Positions 50,823-60,407 are shown, counted from the first letter of the stretch. The stretch: 64,000 nt of DNA from Flavobacterium circumlabens (GCF_004345565.1 NZ_SLWA01000001.1:343892-407891), one strand, 5' to 3'. Numbers and translations are program-made. Notes: generated by a model from the letters alone, not told the origin.

Positions 50823-52136
50823 ATGAACAACGCCGTTGCCGGATTTTCGAAATTATCCAAAAAAGAAAAAGTAAACTGGATTGCAGAAACCTATTTTTCC
50901 ACTCCTGATGAGGCGCTTAAAATAATAGGAAATTACTGGAATTCAGACGACAAGCTCCAGCAACTGCACGATGAATTCATAGAAAACACCATTACCAATT
51001 TATATATACCATTGGGAGTTGCTCCTAATTTTCTGATAAACGGAAAGTACAAAACAATTCCAATGGCAATTGAAGAAAGTTCCGTGGTGGCAGCTGCTTC
51101 AAAATCGGCAAAATACTGGGCAACCCGAGGCGGATTTAAAGCAACTGTAATAGATACGCAAAAAATTGGTCAGGTTCATTTTACTTTCAACGGAGACGGG
51201 CAAAAATTACAATCGTTCTTCGATCAGATAAAACCGTTGTTTTTCTCCAATACGCAAAGCATTACTAAAAACATGCAACAACGCGGCGGCGGAATTCTTG
51301 ATATTCAGCTCAAAGACAAACGAAACTTACTGGAACATTATTTTCAGCTTCATGCCACTTTTGAAACCAAAGACAGCATGGGAGCTAACTTCATTAACTC
51401 TTGTCTCGAGCAATTTGCATCAACCTTAAAAGAGGAGTTTCAGAACTGTGATGCATTTGATGAAAATGAACACCTAAATGTAATCATGAGTATTCTGTCT
51501 AATTATGTACCAAACTGCATTGTAAGAGCCGAAGTTTCCTGTCCTGTTGAAGATTTAAGCGAAAAAGATATTGCAAATCCACAGGATTTTGCGGAACGAT
51601 TTGTACAAGCCGTTCAAATTGCCGAAGTCGAGCCGTTCAGGGCAGTAACCCACAATAAAGGCATCATGAATGGCGTCGACGCTGTCATTCTTGCAACCGG
51701 AAATGACTTTAGGGCTGTAGAAGCCGGTGTCCATGCCTATGCAGCAAAAAATGGTCAATATGCAAGTTTATCACATGCTAAAATCGAAAACGGAATTTTT
51801 ACCTTCTGGCTTGAAATTCCATTAGCTTTAGGTACTGTAGGCGGATTAACTTCTTTGCATCCTTTGGTAAAACTATGTTTAGAGATACTGGAAAAACCTT
51901 CAGCTGAAGAATTAATGCAAATTGTTGCGGTTGCCGGACTGGCTCAAAACTTTGCCGCTTTACGATCGCTGACTACAACCGGAATTCAGGAAGGACACAT
52001 GAAAATGCACCTGAACAACATCATTAATCAATTTGAAGCTACCGAAGACGAGCGTCATTCGATTAAAACTCATTTTAAGAAAAATGTGATTTCTCACAGC
52101 GCGGTGGTTGAATTTATTGAAAATCTAAGAAAATAA
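50823..52136 (+). CDS. Hydroxymethylglutaryl-CoA reductase, class II-like
   Basis: 437 residues from ATG 50823 (NNAVAGFSKLSKKEKVNWIA is the usual N-terminus; the extra 38 residues read upstream span the promoter). Catalytic-type residues are Glu in PMAIEESSVVAAAS near residue 82, Lys in THNKGIMNG near residue 279, Asp in ATGNDFRA near residue 295 and His in QEGHMKMH near residue 392. It converts HMG-CoA to mevalonate for isoprenoids. The GYDIA kinase gene follows, consistent with the mevalonate route of Flavobacteriia. Confidence 0.93.
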   Translation: MNNAVAGFSKLSKKEKVNWIAETYFSTPDEALKIIGNYWNSDDKLQQLHDEFIENTITNLYIPLGVAPNFLINGKYKTIPMAIEESSVVAAASKSAKYWATRGGFKATVIDTQKIGQVHFTFNGDGQKLQSFFDQIKPLFFSNTQSITKNMQQRGGGILDIQLKDKRNLLEHYFQLHATFETKDSMGANFINSCLEQFASTLKEEFQNCDAFDENEHLNVIMSILSNYVPNCIVRAEVSCPVEDLSEKDIANPQDFAERFVQAVQIAEVEPFRAVTHNKGIMNGVDAVILATGNDFRAVEAGVHAYAAKNGQYASLSHAKIENGIFTFWLEIPLALGTVGGLTSLHPLVKLCLEILEKPSAEELMQIVAVAGLAQNFAALRSLTTTGIQEGHMKMHLNNIINQFEATEDERHSIKTHFKKNVISHSAVVEFIENLRK

Positions 52137-52167
52137 ATAAAAATTCCAAGTAGTATAGCTTCTGAAT

Positions 52168-52195
52168 AAATTCCAAATCCCAATTATTGGAATTT
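52168..52195. repeat. AAATTCCAA/TTGGAATTT inverted repeat
   Basis: A 9-bp perfect inverse pair around an AATCCCAATTA-like loop, related to the hairpin after rpoD (33503) and to bases near 14120. Just after it, CCTGAGGCTTCGGA resembles the TCCCGA/TCGGGA hairpins near 60.7 kb. It may act as a weak terminator for the reductase gene. Confidence 0.5.
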
Positions 52196-52244
52196 GAAAT
52201 TTATCCTGAGGCTTCGGAATTGGAATATATTTTAAAATTGAAGC

Positions 52245-53159
52245 ATGAAGACAACCTATTACAGTAACGGAAAACTTTTAATAACAGGCGAATATCTCGT
52301 TTTAGATGGTGCTGAAGCGCTTGCATTACCAACGAAATTTGGTCAGAATTTAATCGTGGAGGACGATTCTGAACACCAGATTCAATGGAAAAGTTTTGAT
52401 TTTGATCATCAGGTCTGGTTTGAAGACACGATTACTTTTACTGAGATTATAAACAATGACGGCCCTAAAGTCGAAAATGTAAAAAAGACCTTAATCAATA
52501 TTTTACATGAAGCTTATCTTCTGAATCCTGATTTTATTGATTCCTCAGAAGGTTATAAGGTAAGTACAGCACTTACATTTCCAAAAAACTGGGGGCTGGG
52601 AACTTCCTCTACTTTGTTGAACAATATTGCACAATGGAGTAAAATTGACGCTTTTACATTGCTTAAAAACAGCTTTGGCGGTAGTGGTTATGACATTGCC
52701 TGCGCACAAAACAATACTCCTATTGTATATCGTCTGGATCAAAATTCCCCAACGGTAGACCTTATTAATTTTAATCCTGAATTTAAAGATCATATTCACT
52801 TTGTCTATCTTAATAAAAAACAAAGCAGTAAAGCCGCGATCAATGCTTATTATAATAACAAAAATGAGCATTTAGCACAAAATATTGCGACGAATGATAA
52901 AATCACAGCTGCTGTTATCAATGCTAAGACAATAAAGGAATTTGCTTCTGCTATCGAGAAACATGAAATTCATTTAAGTACGATCTTAGAAATACAAACT
53001 ATAAAAGAGATTGCTTTTCCTGATTTTAATGGTGTCGTTAAGAGTCTTGGAGCCTGGGGGGGCGATTTTATAATGGCAATTTCGAAAGAAAATCCGAAGG
53101 ACTATTTCGTTTCAAGGGGCTATGAAACTATTCTTTCGTATAATGAGATGATTTTGTAG
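52245..53159 (+). CDS. GYDIA-type GHMP kinase (mevalonate pathway)
   Basis: 304 residues. GHMP fold: YYSNGKLLITGEYLVLDGA at the start, the phosphate loop GLGTSSTLLNN near residue 121, and the naming motif GGSGYDIACA near residue 145. The C-terminal block is SLGAWGGDFIMAIS. GYDIA kinases are the Bacteroidota mevalonate or phosphomevalonate kinase-like enzymes. It lies directly after HMG-CoA reductase, which supports the pathway. Which of the two phosphorylations it performs cannot be told from sequence. Confidence 0.9.
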   Translation: MKTTYYSNGKLLITGEYLVLDGAEALALPTKFGQNLIVEDDSEHQIQWKSFDFDHQVWFEDTITFTEIINNDGPKVENVKKTLINILHEAYLLNPDFIDSSEGYKVSTALTFPKNWGLGTSSTLLNNIAQWSKIDAFTLLKNSFGGSGYDIACAQNNTPIVYRLDQNSPTVDLINFNPEFKDHIHFVYLNKKQSSKAAINAYYNNKNEHLAQNIATNDKITAAVINAKTIKEFASAIEKHEIHLSTILEIQTIKEIAFPDFNGVVKSLGAWGGDFIMAISKENPKDYFVSRGYETILSYNEMIL

Positions 53160-53192
53160 GTAAATCATTTCTATTTTAAAATAAAAAGCCTT

Positions 53193-53654
53193 TTAATAAT
53201 TTACTTTTTTGTTTTTAACATGTTTCGTCTCGAGTCGCCGGACTATCTGGTTTTCCTGCTCATTCGGATCAACAGAGGAATTGGACTCAATAAGCGTATT
53301 ATGTAAACGCTCTGCCATCTTTTCTATACTGTTGGTTATAGAATCGTAGACTACTTCCATTCTCCGGTGTTTTTCTTCTTTTACAGCTTTTAAAACATCC
53401 TCCACAAAAATCTTGTCGTATTTTTCAGCAACAGAATCACGAGTGTTTGTCAATCTGATTACATTATCGTGTCCTAGTATAGTTACTTTAAAGTGTTGTT
53501 CTTCGTTGCTTAAATAATACTTCCCTCCCAATTCATCACAATTAATGTCGGTACTACCCACTTTTAATAGTTCAGTGATGATTCCAAAAATATGATTTTC
53601 AATTTTGGAATATACTCTGGGTTTCTTTTTAAATAACTTAAACATAAAAATCAT
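53193..53654 (-). CDS. Hypothetical cytoplasmic protein
   Basis: 153 residues (150 from the ATG at 53645). No signal peptide or membrane helix; basic N-terminus (FKLFKKKPRVYSKIENHIF) and a helical, charged C-terminal half (SVAEKYDKIFVEDVLKAVKE). No family recognised. The 290 bp upstream have no other gene. Convergent with the GYDIA kinase gene, with 33 bp between stops. Confidence 0.65.
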   Translation of the reverse strand: MIFMFKLFKKKPRVYSKIENHIFGIITELLKVGSTDINCDELGGKYYLSNEEQHFKVTILGHDNVIRLTNTRDSVAEKYDKIFVEDVLKAVKEEKHRRMEVVYDSITNSIEKMAERLHNTLIESNSSVDPNEQENQIVRRLETKHVKNKKVNY

Positions 53655-53879
53655 TAAACACTTGATTATTAAAGTATTTGTTCGTCATAGTCTCTTTTAT
53701 TTATTGAACCTGTTTAATATTTTAGACCATTTGCTAAAACAAAAATTCAGACAAATTAACATTAATATTTTGAAAAACCCAAATTTTTTAGATTGTATTT
53801 CTATTATTCCTATATAATTAAATAAAAATTGAGTGATAAGTATTACAAATGAAAACCCTCAAATAAATAGAAATAAAAA

Positions 53880-53911
53880 AGCCCGAAACATTCAAAAGAA
53901 CATTTCGGGCT
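53880..53911 (-). terminator. Terminator of the PpiD-like gene
   Basis: AGCCCGAAA/TTTCGGGCT forms a 9-bp stem; on the minus strand it is followed by TTTTTT. The rest of 53655-53942 is AT-rich and holds no gene I can support. Confidence 0.88.
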
Positions 53912-53942
53912 ATCTATTTTATTTTAACTACTACATTAAAAA

Positions 53943-56042
53943 CTAGTAGTTAAATTGTAATCTGTTATCTTCAATTTTTGCATTGTTTTTTAACGCTGGT
54001 AAAATTCTGCTTGCATCAGATGCACTTTGCGCTTTTACTTTTGCAACATATTCAGCATGATTAGCAATCGCCGGAGCTTTTACTACACTAATATTTTTAA
54101 CCACATAAACACCTGTATTTCCTTCAATTGGAGCAGAAAGTTTATTTGCAGTTAAAGCAAATGCATTACCTACAACTTTTGGCTCTTGTCCTACTCCTCC
54201 AGGAAGAACCGGATTGTCCATAGTTACGTTAGCAGCTTGCTGAACAGCAACACCAGCACTTTTAGCAATTGCCTCAAGGGTTGAACCTGTCATTTTAGCT
54301 TTTAGCATTTCTGCTTTTTTCTTGTTTTTTAAGATTGACTCTACATAAGGTCTTGCCAAACTTACAGATACTAAACCTGATTTGTTTTCGCTTTTGTATT
54401 GTGCAATTACGTGCCCAATATTAGCCAGCTCAAATCTTTTTACATCCCCTTTGTTTGTTTCTTTGTCAAATGCCCATCTTACAATGTTACGTTGGTTTCC
54501 CAGATGACCAAACGCTTCATCCATTGCTTTTGCCGTTACAGGTGCAGCAATTTTTAAACCTAATTCTTTTGCTGTAGCAGCAAAATCTTTATCAGCAGCT
54601 TCCATTTCAAATTTGGTAGCCAAAGTAAATACTTTATCAGAAGTAGCTTCAGAAGGCTCAATTTTCTGAGCAATAGTCGCTAAACGAATTCCGTCTTGTT
54701 TATCCGTGATTTTGATAATATGAAATCCGAAAGGAGTTTCAACTAAACCAATTTTACCAATTCCGTTACTGAATACGAAATCATTGAATGGTTTTACCAT
54801 TTGGTTTGGACCAAAATATCCTAAATCACCACCTTGTTGTGCAGATGAATCATCAGAGCTTGTAAAAGCCAGCATCATAAAACTATCCGGATTAGCCTTA
54901 ACCTGAGCCAGAATTTCTTCTGCTTTTGCTTTAGCTTCTTCTTTAGTTCTTTTTTCTTTTGTGTTTGGAGTCTGAGACCCTGTATATCCAATTAAGATGT
55001 GACTTGCTTTTGCGTTAACTCCTGCTTTAAATCCCTGAGATTTAGAAATGCAATAGTATTTACCATAAACATAAGGTCCGTAGATTTCACCAGGAGCTAA
55101 ACTGAATAATTTATCAGCGTCAACTGCAGGCAAATTATTTTTAGCCACGTAAGTAGAATCATAAGGAATATCAGAATTTGAGTTTACAAATTCAGCAATG
55201 TTAGTTGCATTTCTGAAACCCGGCAAAGTATCATTTTTACCAGTTTTTGCATTGTAAACAACACTTCCGGATAATAATGCAGTGATTTTAGCTTTGATTT
55301 CAGCTTCGTCTTCTTTTGACGCTTTGTCTTCCACTAAAACATATTGAATCTCACGAGTTTCATCTGCTTTGAATTTCTTCTCGTTTTTCTTCATGTAATC
55401 CACAATATCCGAATCAGAAATTTTCACTTCACTGTCTTTAATTGAAGAATACAATGCGGCAGCATAAGCAAAGTTTACTTTGTTCGCTTCCATTTCATAT
55501 TTCAGTTTTCCTTCACTAGCCGTTGTATAAAGTGCTGATTTTACTAATGTATTGTAGATTTGAAATTTTGCATTTAATGTAGCGTCTTTTTCTTTCTCAG
55601 AAATATATTGTGCTGCTTCAGGATTTGTTTTAAAGTACTCCTTGAATTTAGCGATATCAAACATACCGGCTGCATTCAGGAACATTGGATTTTTACCAAT
55701 ATTCGGATCTGCTTTTAAAACCTCCAACAGGTGTTTTTCACCTACTCTTAATCCTAATTTATCAAATTGAGATGACAATAAAGCGATTGAAACTTCCTGA
55801 TCCCAAACTCTGTTTGCAGCTTCAGTAGAAGAAATTCCTTGCCCGCTTTTTTCAACATTACTAACTTTAACTCTAAAGTCTTCAAATGAAATATCTTTTC
55901 CATCGATGCTTCCCACATCTTTTGAACTTTGACCGAAAGTCCCTCTAGTGAATAGATCTTGTATTATAAATGCAAATAATGCAAGTGCAATAACTCCTAT
56001 TAATAAAGCGGAACGCTGTCTGATTTTTGCTAAAACTGCCAT
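53943..56042 (-). CDS. ppiD: PpiD-like periplasmic peptidyl-prolyl isomerase/chaperone
   Basis: 699 residues. The cytoplasmic N-terminus and single anchor helix (IRQRSALLIGVIALALFAFI, about 6-30) are typical of PpiD. The SurA-N-like chaperone region follows (about 45-220). A parvulin domain lies at about 345-440 (HILIGYTGSQT; QQGGDLGYFGPNQMVKPFND; GFHIIKI), and a C-terminal chaperone half follows. It helps outer-membrane proteins fold after translocation. Ends QFNY, aromatic but not a barrel. Confidence 0.92.
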   Translation of the reverse strand: MAVLAKIRQRSALLIGVIALALFAFIIQDLFTRGTFGQSSKDVGSIDGKDISFEDFRVKVSNVEKSGQGISSTEAANRVWDQEVSIALLSSQFDKLGLRVGEKHLLEVLKADPNIGKNPMFLNAAGMFDIAKFKEYFKTNPEAAQYISEKEKDATLNAKFQIYNTLVKSALYTTASEGKLKYEMEANKVNFAYAAALYSSIKDSEVKISDSDIVDYMKKNEKKFKADETREIQYVLVEDKASKEDEAEIKAKITALLSGSVVYNAKTGKNDTLPGFRNATNIAEFVNSNSDIPYDSTYVAKNNLPAVDADKLFSLAPGEIYGPYVYGKYYCISKSQGFKAGVNAKASHILIGYTGSQTPNTKEKRTKEEAKAKAEEILAQVKANPDSFMMLAFTSSDDSSAQQGGDLGYFGPNQMVKPFNDFVFSNGIGKIGLVETPFGFHIIKITDKQDGIRLATIAQKIEPSEATSDKVFTLATKFEMEAADKDFAATAKELGLKIAAPVTAKAMDEAFGHLGNQRNIVRWAFDKETNKGDVKRFELANIGHVIAQYKSENKSGLVSVSLARPYVESILKNKKKAEMLKAKMTGSTLEAIAKSAGVAVQQAANVTMDNPVLPGGVGQEPKVVGNAFALTANKLSAPIEGNTGVYVVKNISVVKAPAIANHAEYVAKVKAQSASDASRILPALKNNAKIEDNRLQFNY

Positions 56043-56151
56043 TTTTATTGTCGTTAATTTTTATATTCAGTTTGCGAAAATACAATTATCTAGTTAATAA
56101 CAATACAACTAGTGTTTTATTTTGCACATTTTTTTTTAATTACTAAAAAAA

Positions 56152-57411
56152 TTACTCTTTTATAGTCATTTTTACTAATTCAATTTTCTTGTTTGTCGCT
56201 TCCTGTATCACAAAATAGTAGCGGCCAATAACGATTTCTTCCCCTATTTGCGGAATTTCTTTTGTTGAATTCACAATAAAACCTCCTAAAGTCCCGTAGG
56301 AATCTTCTTCAGGAATACCCAATTTATAGACTTCATTCAAATACTCCACATCCAGGCGGGTCGAAAATAGATATTTGCCTTCTCCTAACTCCTGCTCTAT
56401 CAGTTCTTCGTCTAAGTCGTGTTCATCTTCTATTTCACCAAAAAGCTCTTCTACAATATCCTCAATGGTTATTATGCCCGAAGTTCCTCCGTGTTCATCG
56501 AGTACAACAGCTACATTTTTTCTTTTTTTGATCAGCAGGTTCAAGGCGTCTTTTATCGAAATAGTTTCCGGAACAAACTCAACTGTCATTAAAACAGATT
56601 TAATTGTTTTCGGCTTTTTGAACAAGTCAAAAGAATGCACGTAGCCCACAATATCATCGAGCGAGTTTTGACTCACTACAATTTTAGAATAGCCGGTTTC
56701 TACAAACAAATCCTTAAGCTCCGCAACGCTGTCAAATAAATCTATATCGACAATTTCTGTACGGGGCGTCATAATATCACGCGCTTTTACACCTGAAAAT
56801 TCCAAAGCATTCTGAAAAATCTGAATTTCGGAATCCACTTCTTCATTGTCTTCAACAGAGCTCATCTGCTCTGTGATATAATTACCCAGTTCTATTTTAC
56901 TAAAATACAACTGCACCTGATCTCCTTCTGTTTTGAAAAATTTCCTTAAAATAAAATCCGAAATCCAGATAAAGAAAGTGGAGATATAGTAAAATAAACG
57001 GTAAAAGAGATAGGCCGGAATGGCAAAAATCCTAATTAATGAATTGGCATAAATCTGAAAAAAAACTTTCGGAAAAAACTCTGCTGTTATTAAAACTATA
57101 AAGGTAGAAATAGCGGTCTGAATCAATAAACTTGTAAGATCCGAAAAATGGTATCCAAATTTAGGGATCTGAGCCAGAATAAGATCACCCATAAAAAATC
57201 CGTAAACAACCAATGCAACATTGTTACCAATAAGCATTGCGGCAATAAATTTGGAAGGATTCTCGGTAAGTCTGGTCAGGATTTGGGAAACAAAATTGTC
57301 TTGTTTTTTTTCTATTTCAAGATAAATTTTGTTCGAGGAAATAAAAGCTATTTCCATTCCTGAAAAAAAGGCTGATAGTATTAAACATAGTATTATAATA
57401 CTAATCTCCAT
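56152..57411 (-). CDS. CNNM/HlyC-CorC family membrane protein with CBS pair
   Basis: 419 residues. A CNNM (DUF21) membrane domain with four helices covers about 1-165 (SAFFSGMEIAFISS; FIAAMLIGNNVALVVYG). Then come a CBS pair at about 210-325 (DIMTPRTEIVDID; VVLDEHGGTSGIITIEDIVE) and a CorC/HlyC domain at the end. The family is tied to Mg or Co export or membrane protection. It does not lie with gldD/ssb, so GldE is less likely. It is in a run with a small membrane protein and LptC. Confidence 0.9.
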   Translation of the reverse strand: MEISIIILCLILSAFFSGMEIAFISSNKIYLEIEKKQDNFVSQILTRLTENPSKFIAAMLIGNNVALVVYGFFMGDLILAQIPKFGYHFSDLTSLLIQTAISTFIVLITAEFFPKVFFQIYANSLIRIFAIPAYLFYRLFYYISTFFIWISDFILRKFFKTEGDQVQLYFSKIELGNYITEQMSSVEDNEEVDSEIQIFQNALEFSGVKARDIMTPRTEIVDIDLFDSVAELKDLFVETGYSKIVVSQNSLDDIVGYVHSFDLFKKPKTIKSVLMTVEFVPETISIKDALNLLIKKRKNVAVVLDEHGGTSGIITIEDIVEELFGEIEDEHDLDEELIEQELGEGKYLFSTRLDVEYLNEVYKLGIPEEDSYGTLGGFIVNSTKEIPQIGEEIVIGRYYFVIQEATNKKIELVKMTIKE

Positions 57412-57414
57412 TTT

Positions 57415-57609
57415 TTATTGTTTTTTGTTACGATCGTCAAACTTCTTAGCATATTTTCTTCTGAAGAAAAACATAAAAACGGCTAAGAAGGCAATTATGA
57501 AACTTAAAGTTGAAGTATCATTTCCTTCATTTAGCTTTATAATTCCATCATAAATAAAAAAAACCGCAAACAATATGTAAACGTATTGTGTATATTTTAA
57601 GTAACCCAT
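57415..57609 (-). CDS. Small membrane protein between lptC and the CNNM gene
   Basis: 64 residues: two membrane helices (about 8-25 and 33-50) with an acidic turn and a basic tail (RRKYAKKFDDRNKKQ). Only 3 bp separate it from the next gene and 11 bp from lptC, so it is in the operon. No family recognised. The compact spacing and coding composition support it as real. Confidence 0.75.
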   Translation of the reverse strand: MGYLKYTQYVYILFAVFFIYDGIIKLNEGNDTSTLSFIIAFLAVFMFFFRRKYAKKFDDRNKKQ

Positions 57610-57620
57610 AATCTGTGTTT

Positions 57621-58172
57621 TTATTCTTCGGCTTCTAATTCGCCTGTTATTCGCTGTGAATTGATCACTTTAAAGTCTTTACTAAAATCTATTCCCTGCC
57701 CGTAAGAAACTCCTTTTGCATCGGTAAGCTTAAATTTTCTTTCCGTATAGAACCATTCGTTCTTCTGATCAAAATACAACTGTTCTGTTTCAAGCATCTG
57801 ACCTGTTTCTGAAGTGATTTTTACTTTTCCCTGCAGGTCGATAATTCCGGTTTCTTTGTACGAAACAGCATAATTCGATCTTATAAAAGTACGCTTTTGT
57901 TTTTTATCATATAAGGTGACATCAATACCTTTTGGGAATTCTGTAAACGGGAAGTCAAGATTAGAATAATCCAGCATTTTTGAACTGATCAGTACTCCGG
58001 TTATGCGTCCGGAATCTGTGTATTTTATATTAACAGTATCTGCGTCACTTCCGGGAACAAACTCTGAGAAGTTAATTTTCTGAACTTCTTTAAAATTACT
58101 TTCGCACCCAAAAAACATTGTCACAGCTAGAACTGTGACAATGGTTATTATATATTTCTTTGGTAAATTCAT
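57621..58172 (-). CDS. lptC: LPS export protein LptC
   Basis: 183 residues. Lipoprotein-like N-terminus (TMFFGCES) in place of the usual helix anchor. The LptC jellyroll is recognised from VNIKYTDSGRITGVLIS, the following PKGIDVTLYDKKQK and TSETGQMLETEQLYFDQKNE. It passes LPS from LptBFG to LptA. The lipobox form is usual in Bacteroidota. Confidence 0.9.
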   Translation of the reverse strand: MNLPKKYIITIVTVLAVTMFFGCESNFKEVQKINFSEFVPGSDADTVNIKYTDSGRITGVLISSKMLDYSNLDFPFTEFPKGIDVTLYDKKQKRTFIRSNYAVSYKETGIIDLQGKVKITSETGQMLETEQLYFDQKNEWFYTERKFKLTDAKGVSYGQGIDFSKDFKVINSQRITGELEAEE

Positions 58173-58222
58173 TTGCCAAATGTAGTAAATTGTAATGAGC
58201 TTAAAAAAACATTAAGTTCTGC

Positions 58223-59452
58223 TTAGTTGAATTTACTTTTCACGAACCATTTATCGTTGAAAGAAAAACCTATGCTAAAGTTCAGATAATTTTCCTTAAC
58301 CAAACCTGAAGAGGTAGTTCCTTTTTTACCAAACTCAACTCCAAAATTCACATTGGAAAAAGATCCTGTAATCGGCAAACCTGCACCTAAACTCATCCCA
58401 ACATCATTAACTGATTCATTATTTATTACTAAACCAATTTTTTCATATTTAAGACCTGCTCTGTATGTGATTCTGCTAAAGTAACTTGAAAAAGAGGTGT
58501 AATTAGGAATATAATAACCTCCAATAGCATATTTTGCATAATTTTCGTAACGCACATTGTCTACTGTATTGTAGTGATTGTTAAGTTTTCCATCTCCTTG
58601 AAAAGCCAAAGTAGTACCAATCAACCATTTTCTGGCTTCTCCGACACCGGCGCCAATCGTAAATTTACTGGGCAATTTCAATTCTGTTGCAACAACAGGA
58701 TAAGTATAAGAATCTGCATCACCGTCAACCTGGACAGTTCTGGTATTATCTGAATTTAAATTACCGGAAAAATTGTAACTCAAACTCGTATATAAATTCA
58801 TTTTTTTATAAATCTTCGTTTGATACATGGTACCAATGTTAAAAGTAGCGCCGGATATTTTAGAAATATTTTCTTCTCTGGTCGCATTTTGAACGTCTGT
58901 TACCAGCTCTATACTGGTGGTTGTAATTTTACCAAAATCATATTGCACATCTGCTCCAATGTTCCATTTAGGCGTAATTTTATATCCTAAACCAAAAAAC
59001 ACTTTATTAACGCCTCCTTTTCCTTCCAATTGACTGCTTACCCCTGCAGGAACATCTGTATTATCATTTGCAATTCTGTATCCTACAGCCGACAAAGGAA
59101 CCAGACCAAACGCTGCACCAAATTTCCCCATAGGAATTCCCACTGCCAAATAATCAAAAGTTGTTCTTTGTGCTTTTGAAGTTTCACCTTCTGTTTTTAT
59201 CTTAGAAGTTCCAAAAGTCCCACCTACAGAAAAAGTCGTTTGCCCCAAACTGGCATAACTTGCCGGATTTTCAATATTCAAATGTATACTATCCTGTTCT
59301 ACCGCAACACCTGCCATAGATCTGAATTCAAGAGTTCCTTTGAACTTTACATCTCCAATTCCGTAGAAGGAATATGGTGAAGCAGTACCTTGTTGCGCGA
59401 ATGAAACGAACGATATAAGTAAACAGGTACTTATTATAATTTTTTTAATCAT
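58223..59452 (-). CDS. Outer-membrane beta-barrel protein, FadL-like, unassigned
   Basis: 409 residues. Signal peptide ending near VSFAQQ, then repeating amphipathic strands to the C-terminus (ending FNDKWFVKSKFN), as in the FadL/TodX-like proteins of Flavobacteriia (SPYSFYGIGDVKFKG; NPASYASLGQTTFSVGG). A substrate is not predictable. It overlaps the coaX stop by 8 bp and precedes lptC. Confidence 0.8.
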   Translation of the reverse strand: MIKKIIISTCLLISFVSFAQQGTASPYSFYGIGDVKFKGTLEFRSMAGVAVEQDSIHLNIENPASYASLGQTTFSVGGTFGTSKIKTEGETSKAQRTTFDYLAVGIPMGKFGAAFGLVPLSAVGYRIANDNTDVPAGVSSQLEGKGGVNKVFFGLGYKITPKWNIGADVQYDFGKITTTSIELVTDVQNATREENISKISGATFNIGTMYQTKIYKKMNLYTSLSYNFSGNLNSDNTRTVQVDGDADSYTYPVVATELKLPSKFTIGAGVGEARKWLIGTTLAFQGDGKLNNHYNTVDNVRYENYAKYAIGGYYIPNYTSFSSYFSRITYRAGLKYEKIGLVINNESVNDVGMSLGAGLPITGSFSNVNFGVEFGKKGTTSSGLVKENYLNFSIGFSFNDKWFVKSKFN

Positions 59453-60179
59453 TGTCGATTTTATATTGAAATGTTTGGCTCAAACTTTCCAAAAGGAAAT
59501 TTGAATTGGCAAATATGGTATTTTTTAATCGTTTAGCCAAAAAATCTGCATCGCCACCCGTTAAAATTATTATAAAATTTGAAAAGTTTGCCCGATATTC
59601 ATCGATAAAACCATCAATCTCATAGACGAAACCATTCACAACACCAGAGTGTATCGCCTCTTTTGTGGAATTTCCTATATAGTGTTCCGGCGATTCCAGA
59701 GTCAGCAAAGGCAGTCTGGCCGTGAAATTATGCAAAGCTTCATAACGCAATCGCAAACCCGGAGAAATTGCTCCGCCCAGATAATTATCCTTTTCGTCGA
59801 TAAAATCGTAGGTAATGCAAGTTCCGGCATCGATTACTAATCTGTTTTGTTTTGGAAACTGTAAAGTGGCACCGGCAGCCAAAACCATCCTGTCAATTCC
59901 TAACGTTTTTGGGGTTGCATATTTATTGTTGAAGGGAAAAACATCTTCATGCGTTAAAAAATGAATATTGAGTTCCTTTTCGAAAGCCAAAAAAGACTGT
60001 TTTTCGATATTTCCGACCGAAGCAACGACCAAATCGGAACAATTTTGAAATTTTTTTAAAATTTTTTTAATTTTTTTTTCAAGCTCATTTTTCTCGAAAA
60101 CAAAATTTTCAACAACAGTACTTCCCTCAAAGACAGCAGCTTTAATTCTGGTATTACCAACATCAACAGTTAAAATCAT
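59445..60179 (-). CDS. coaX: Type III pantothenate kinase
   Basis: 244 residues from ATG 60179 (MILTVDVGNTRIKAAVF); a longer reading to 60278 would run into the tRNA promoter and is rejected. CoaX signatures: DVGNTRIK at the start, GIDRMVLAAGA near residue 95, IDAGTCITYDFID near residue 117, GGAISPGLRLR near residue 133 and LTGGDADFLA near residue 212. First step of CoA synthesis. A Lys-rich stretch near 55-60 (KKIKKILKK) coincides with a long A/T run. Confidence 0.95.
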   Translation of the reverse strand: MILTVDVGNTRIKAAVFEGSTVVENFVFEKNELEKKIKKILKKFQNCSDLVVASVGNIEKQSFLAFEKELNIHFLTHEDVFPFNNKYATPKTLGIDRMVLAAGATLQFPKQNRLVIDAGTCITYDFIDEKDNYLGGAISPGLRLRYEALHNFTARLPLLTLESPEHYIGNSTKEAIHSGVVNGFVYEIDGFIDEYRANFSNFIIILTGGDADFLAKRLKNTIFANSNFLLESLSQTFQYKIDND

Positions 60180-60198
60180 GTTTACTTTTTTATAAATG

Positions 60199-60206
60199 CA
60201 AAGATA
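60199..60206 (-). promoter_or_regulatory. coaX promoter -7 box (minus strand)
   Basis: Reads TATCTTTG on the minus strand, 19 bp before ATG 60179; divergent from the tRNA promoter. Confidence 0.55.
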
Positions 60207-60232
60207 CGAATTGATTTTTTTTAAAAAATGTT

Positions 60233-60262
60233 TTGGATAAACGAAAAATGATTCTATCTTTG
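60233..60262 (+). promoter_or_regulatory. tRNA-Phe promoter (-33 TTG and -7 TATCTTTG)
   Basis: TTG at 60233-60235, 19 bp, TATCTTTG at 60255-60262: the best full match to the Bacteroidota promoter in the window. Predicted start about 12 bp before the tRNA. Confidence 0.8.
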
Positions 60263-60278
60263 CACCCGCAATCAGCAC

Positions 60279-60351
60279 GGTGCCTTAGCTCAGATGGTAG
60301 AGCAATGGACTGAAAATCCATGTGTCCCTGGTTCGATCCCTGGAGGCACCA
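60279..60351 (+). tRNA. tRNA-Phe (anticodon GAA)
   Basis: 73 nt. Acceptor arms GGTGCCT/AGGCACC with discriminator A at 60351; D arm GCTC..GAGC; anticodon stem ATGGA/TCCAT with loop CTGAAAA, anticodon GAA at 60312-60314; T loop GTTCGATCC. The CCA end is not encoded (ACCG follows). Its 3' half is partly repeated at 60698-60742. Confidence 0.97.
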
Positions 60352-60402
60352 CCGTTAAAACCCGAATAGAAATATTCGGGTTTTTTGTTTTTAATATTTT
60401 TC
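60323..60402 (+). repeat. Direct repeat, copy 1 (tRNA-Phe 3' end and terminator)
   Basis: From TGTCCCTG in the tRNA T arm through the terminator to TTTTTAATATTTTTC. Matched by 60698-60801, which has two short palindromic insertions. Confidence 0.88.
60358..60387 (+). terminator. tRNA-Phe terminator
   Basis: AAACCCGAATA/TATTCGGGTTT forms a long stem around a short A-rich loop, followed by TTTG and further T. Confidence 0.88.
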
Positions 60403-60407
60403 AACAA

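Noticed and set aside
53605..53817. 70-codon open frame in the 53.7-kb gap
   Set aside because: It overlaps the start of the hypothetical gene on the other strand, is Ile/Asn/Phe-rich as random AT-rich DNA would be, and has no upstream promoter box.
56152..57411. gldE (gliding motility)
   Set aside because: The domain order fits, but GldE genes normally lie with gldD and ssb; here the neighbours are lptC and ppiD, so only the general CNNM/CorC family is called.
60294..60407. N-terminal extension of the GIY-YIG frame
   Set aside because: These codons read through tRNA-Phe and its terminator; the GIY-YIG domain begins directly at the ATG at 60408.
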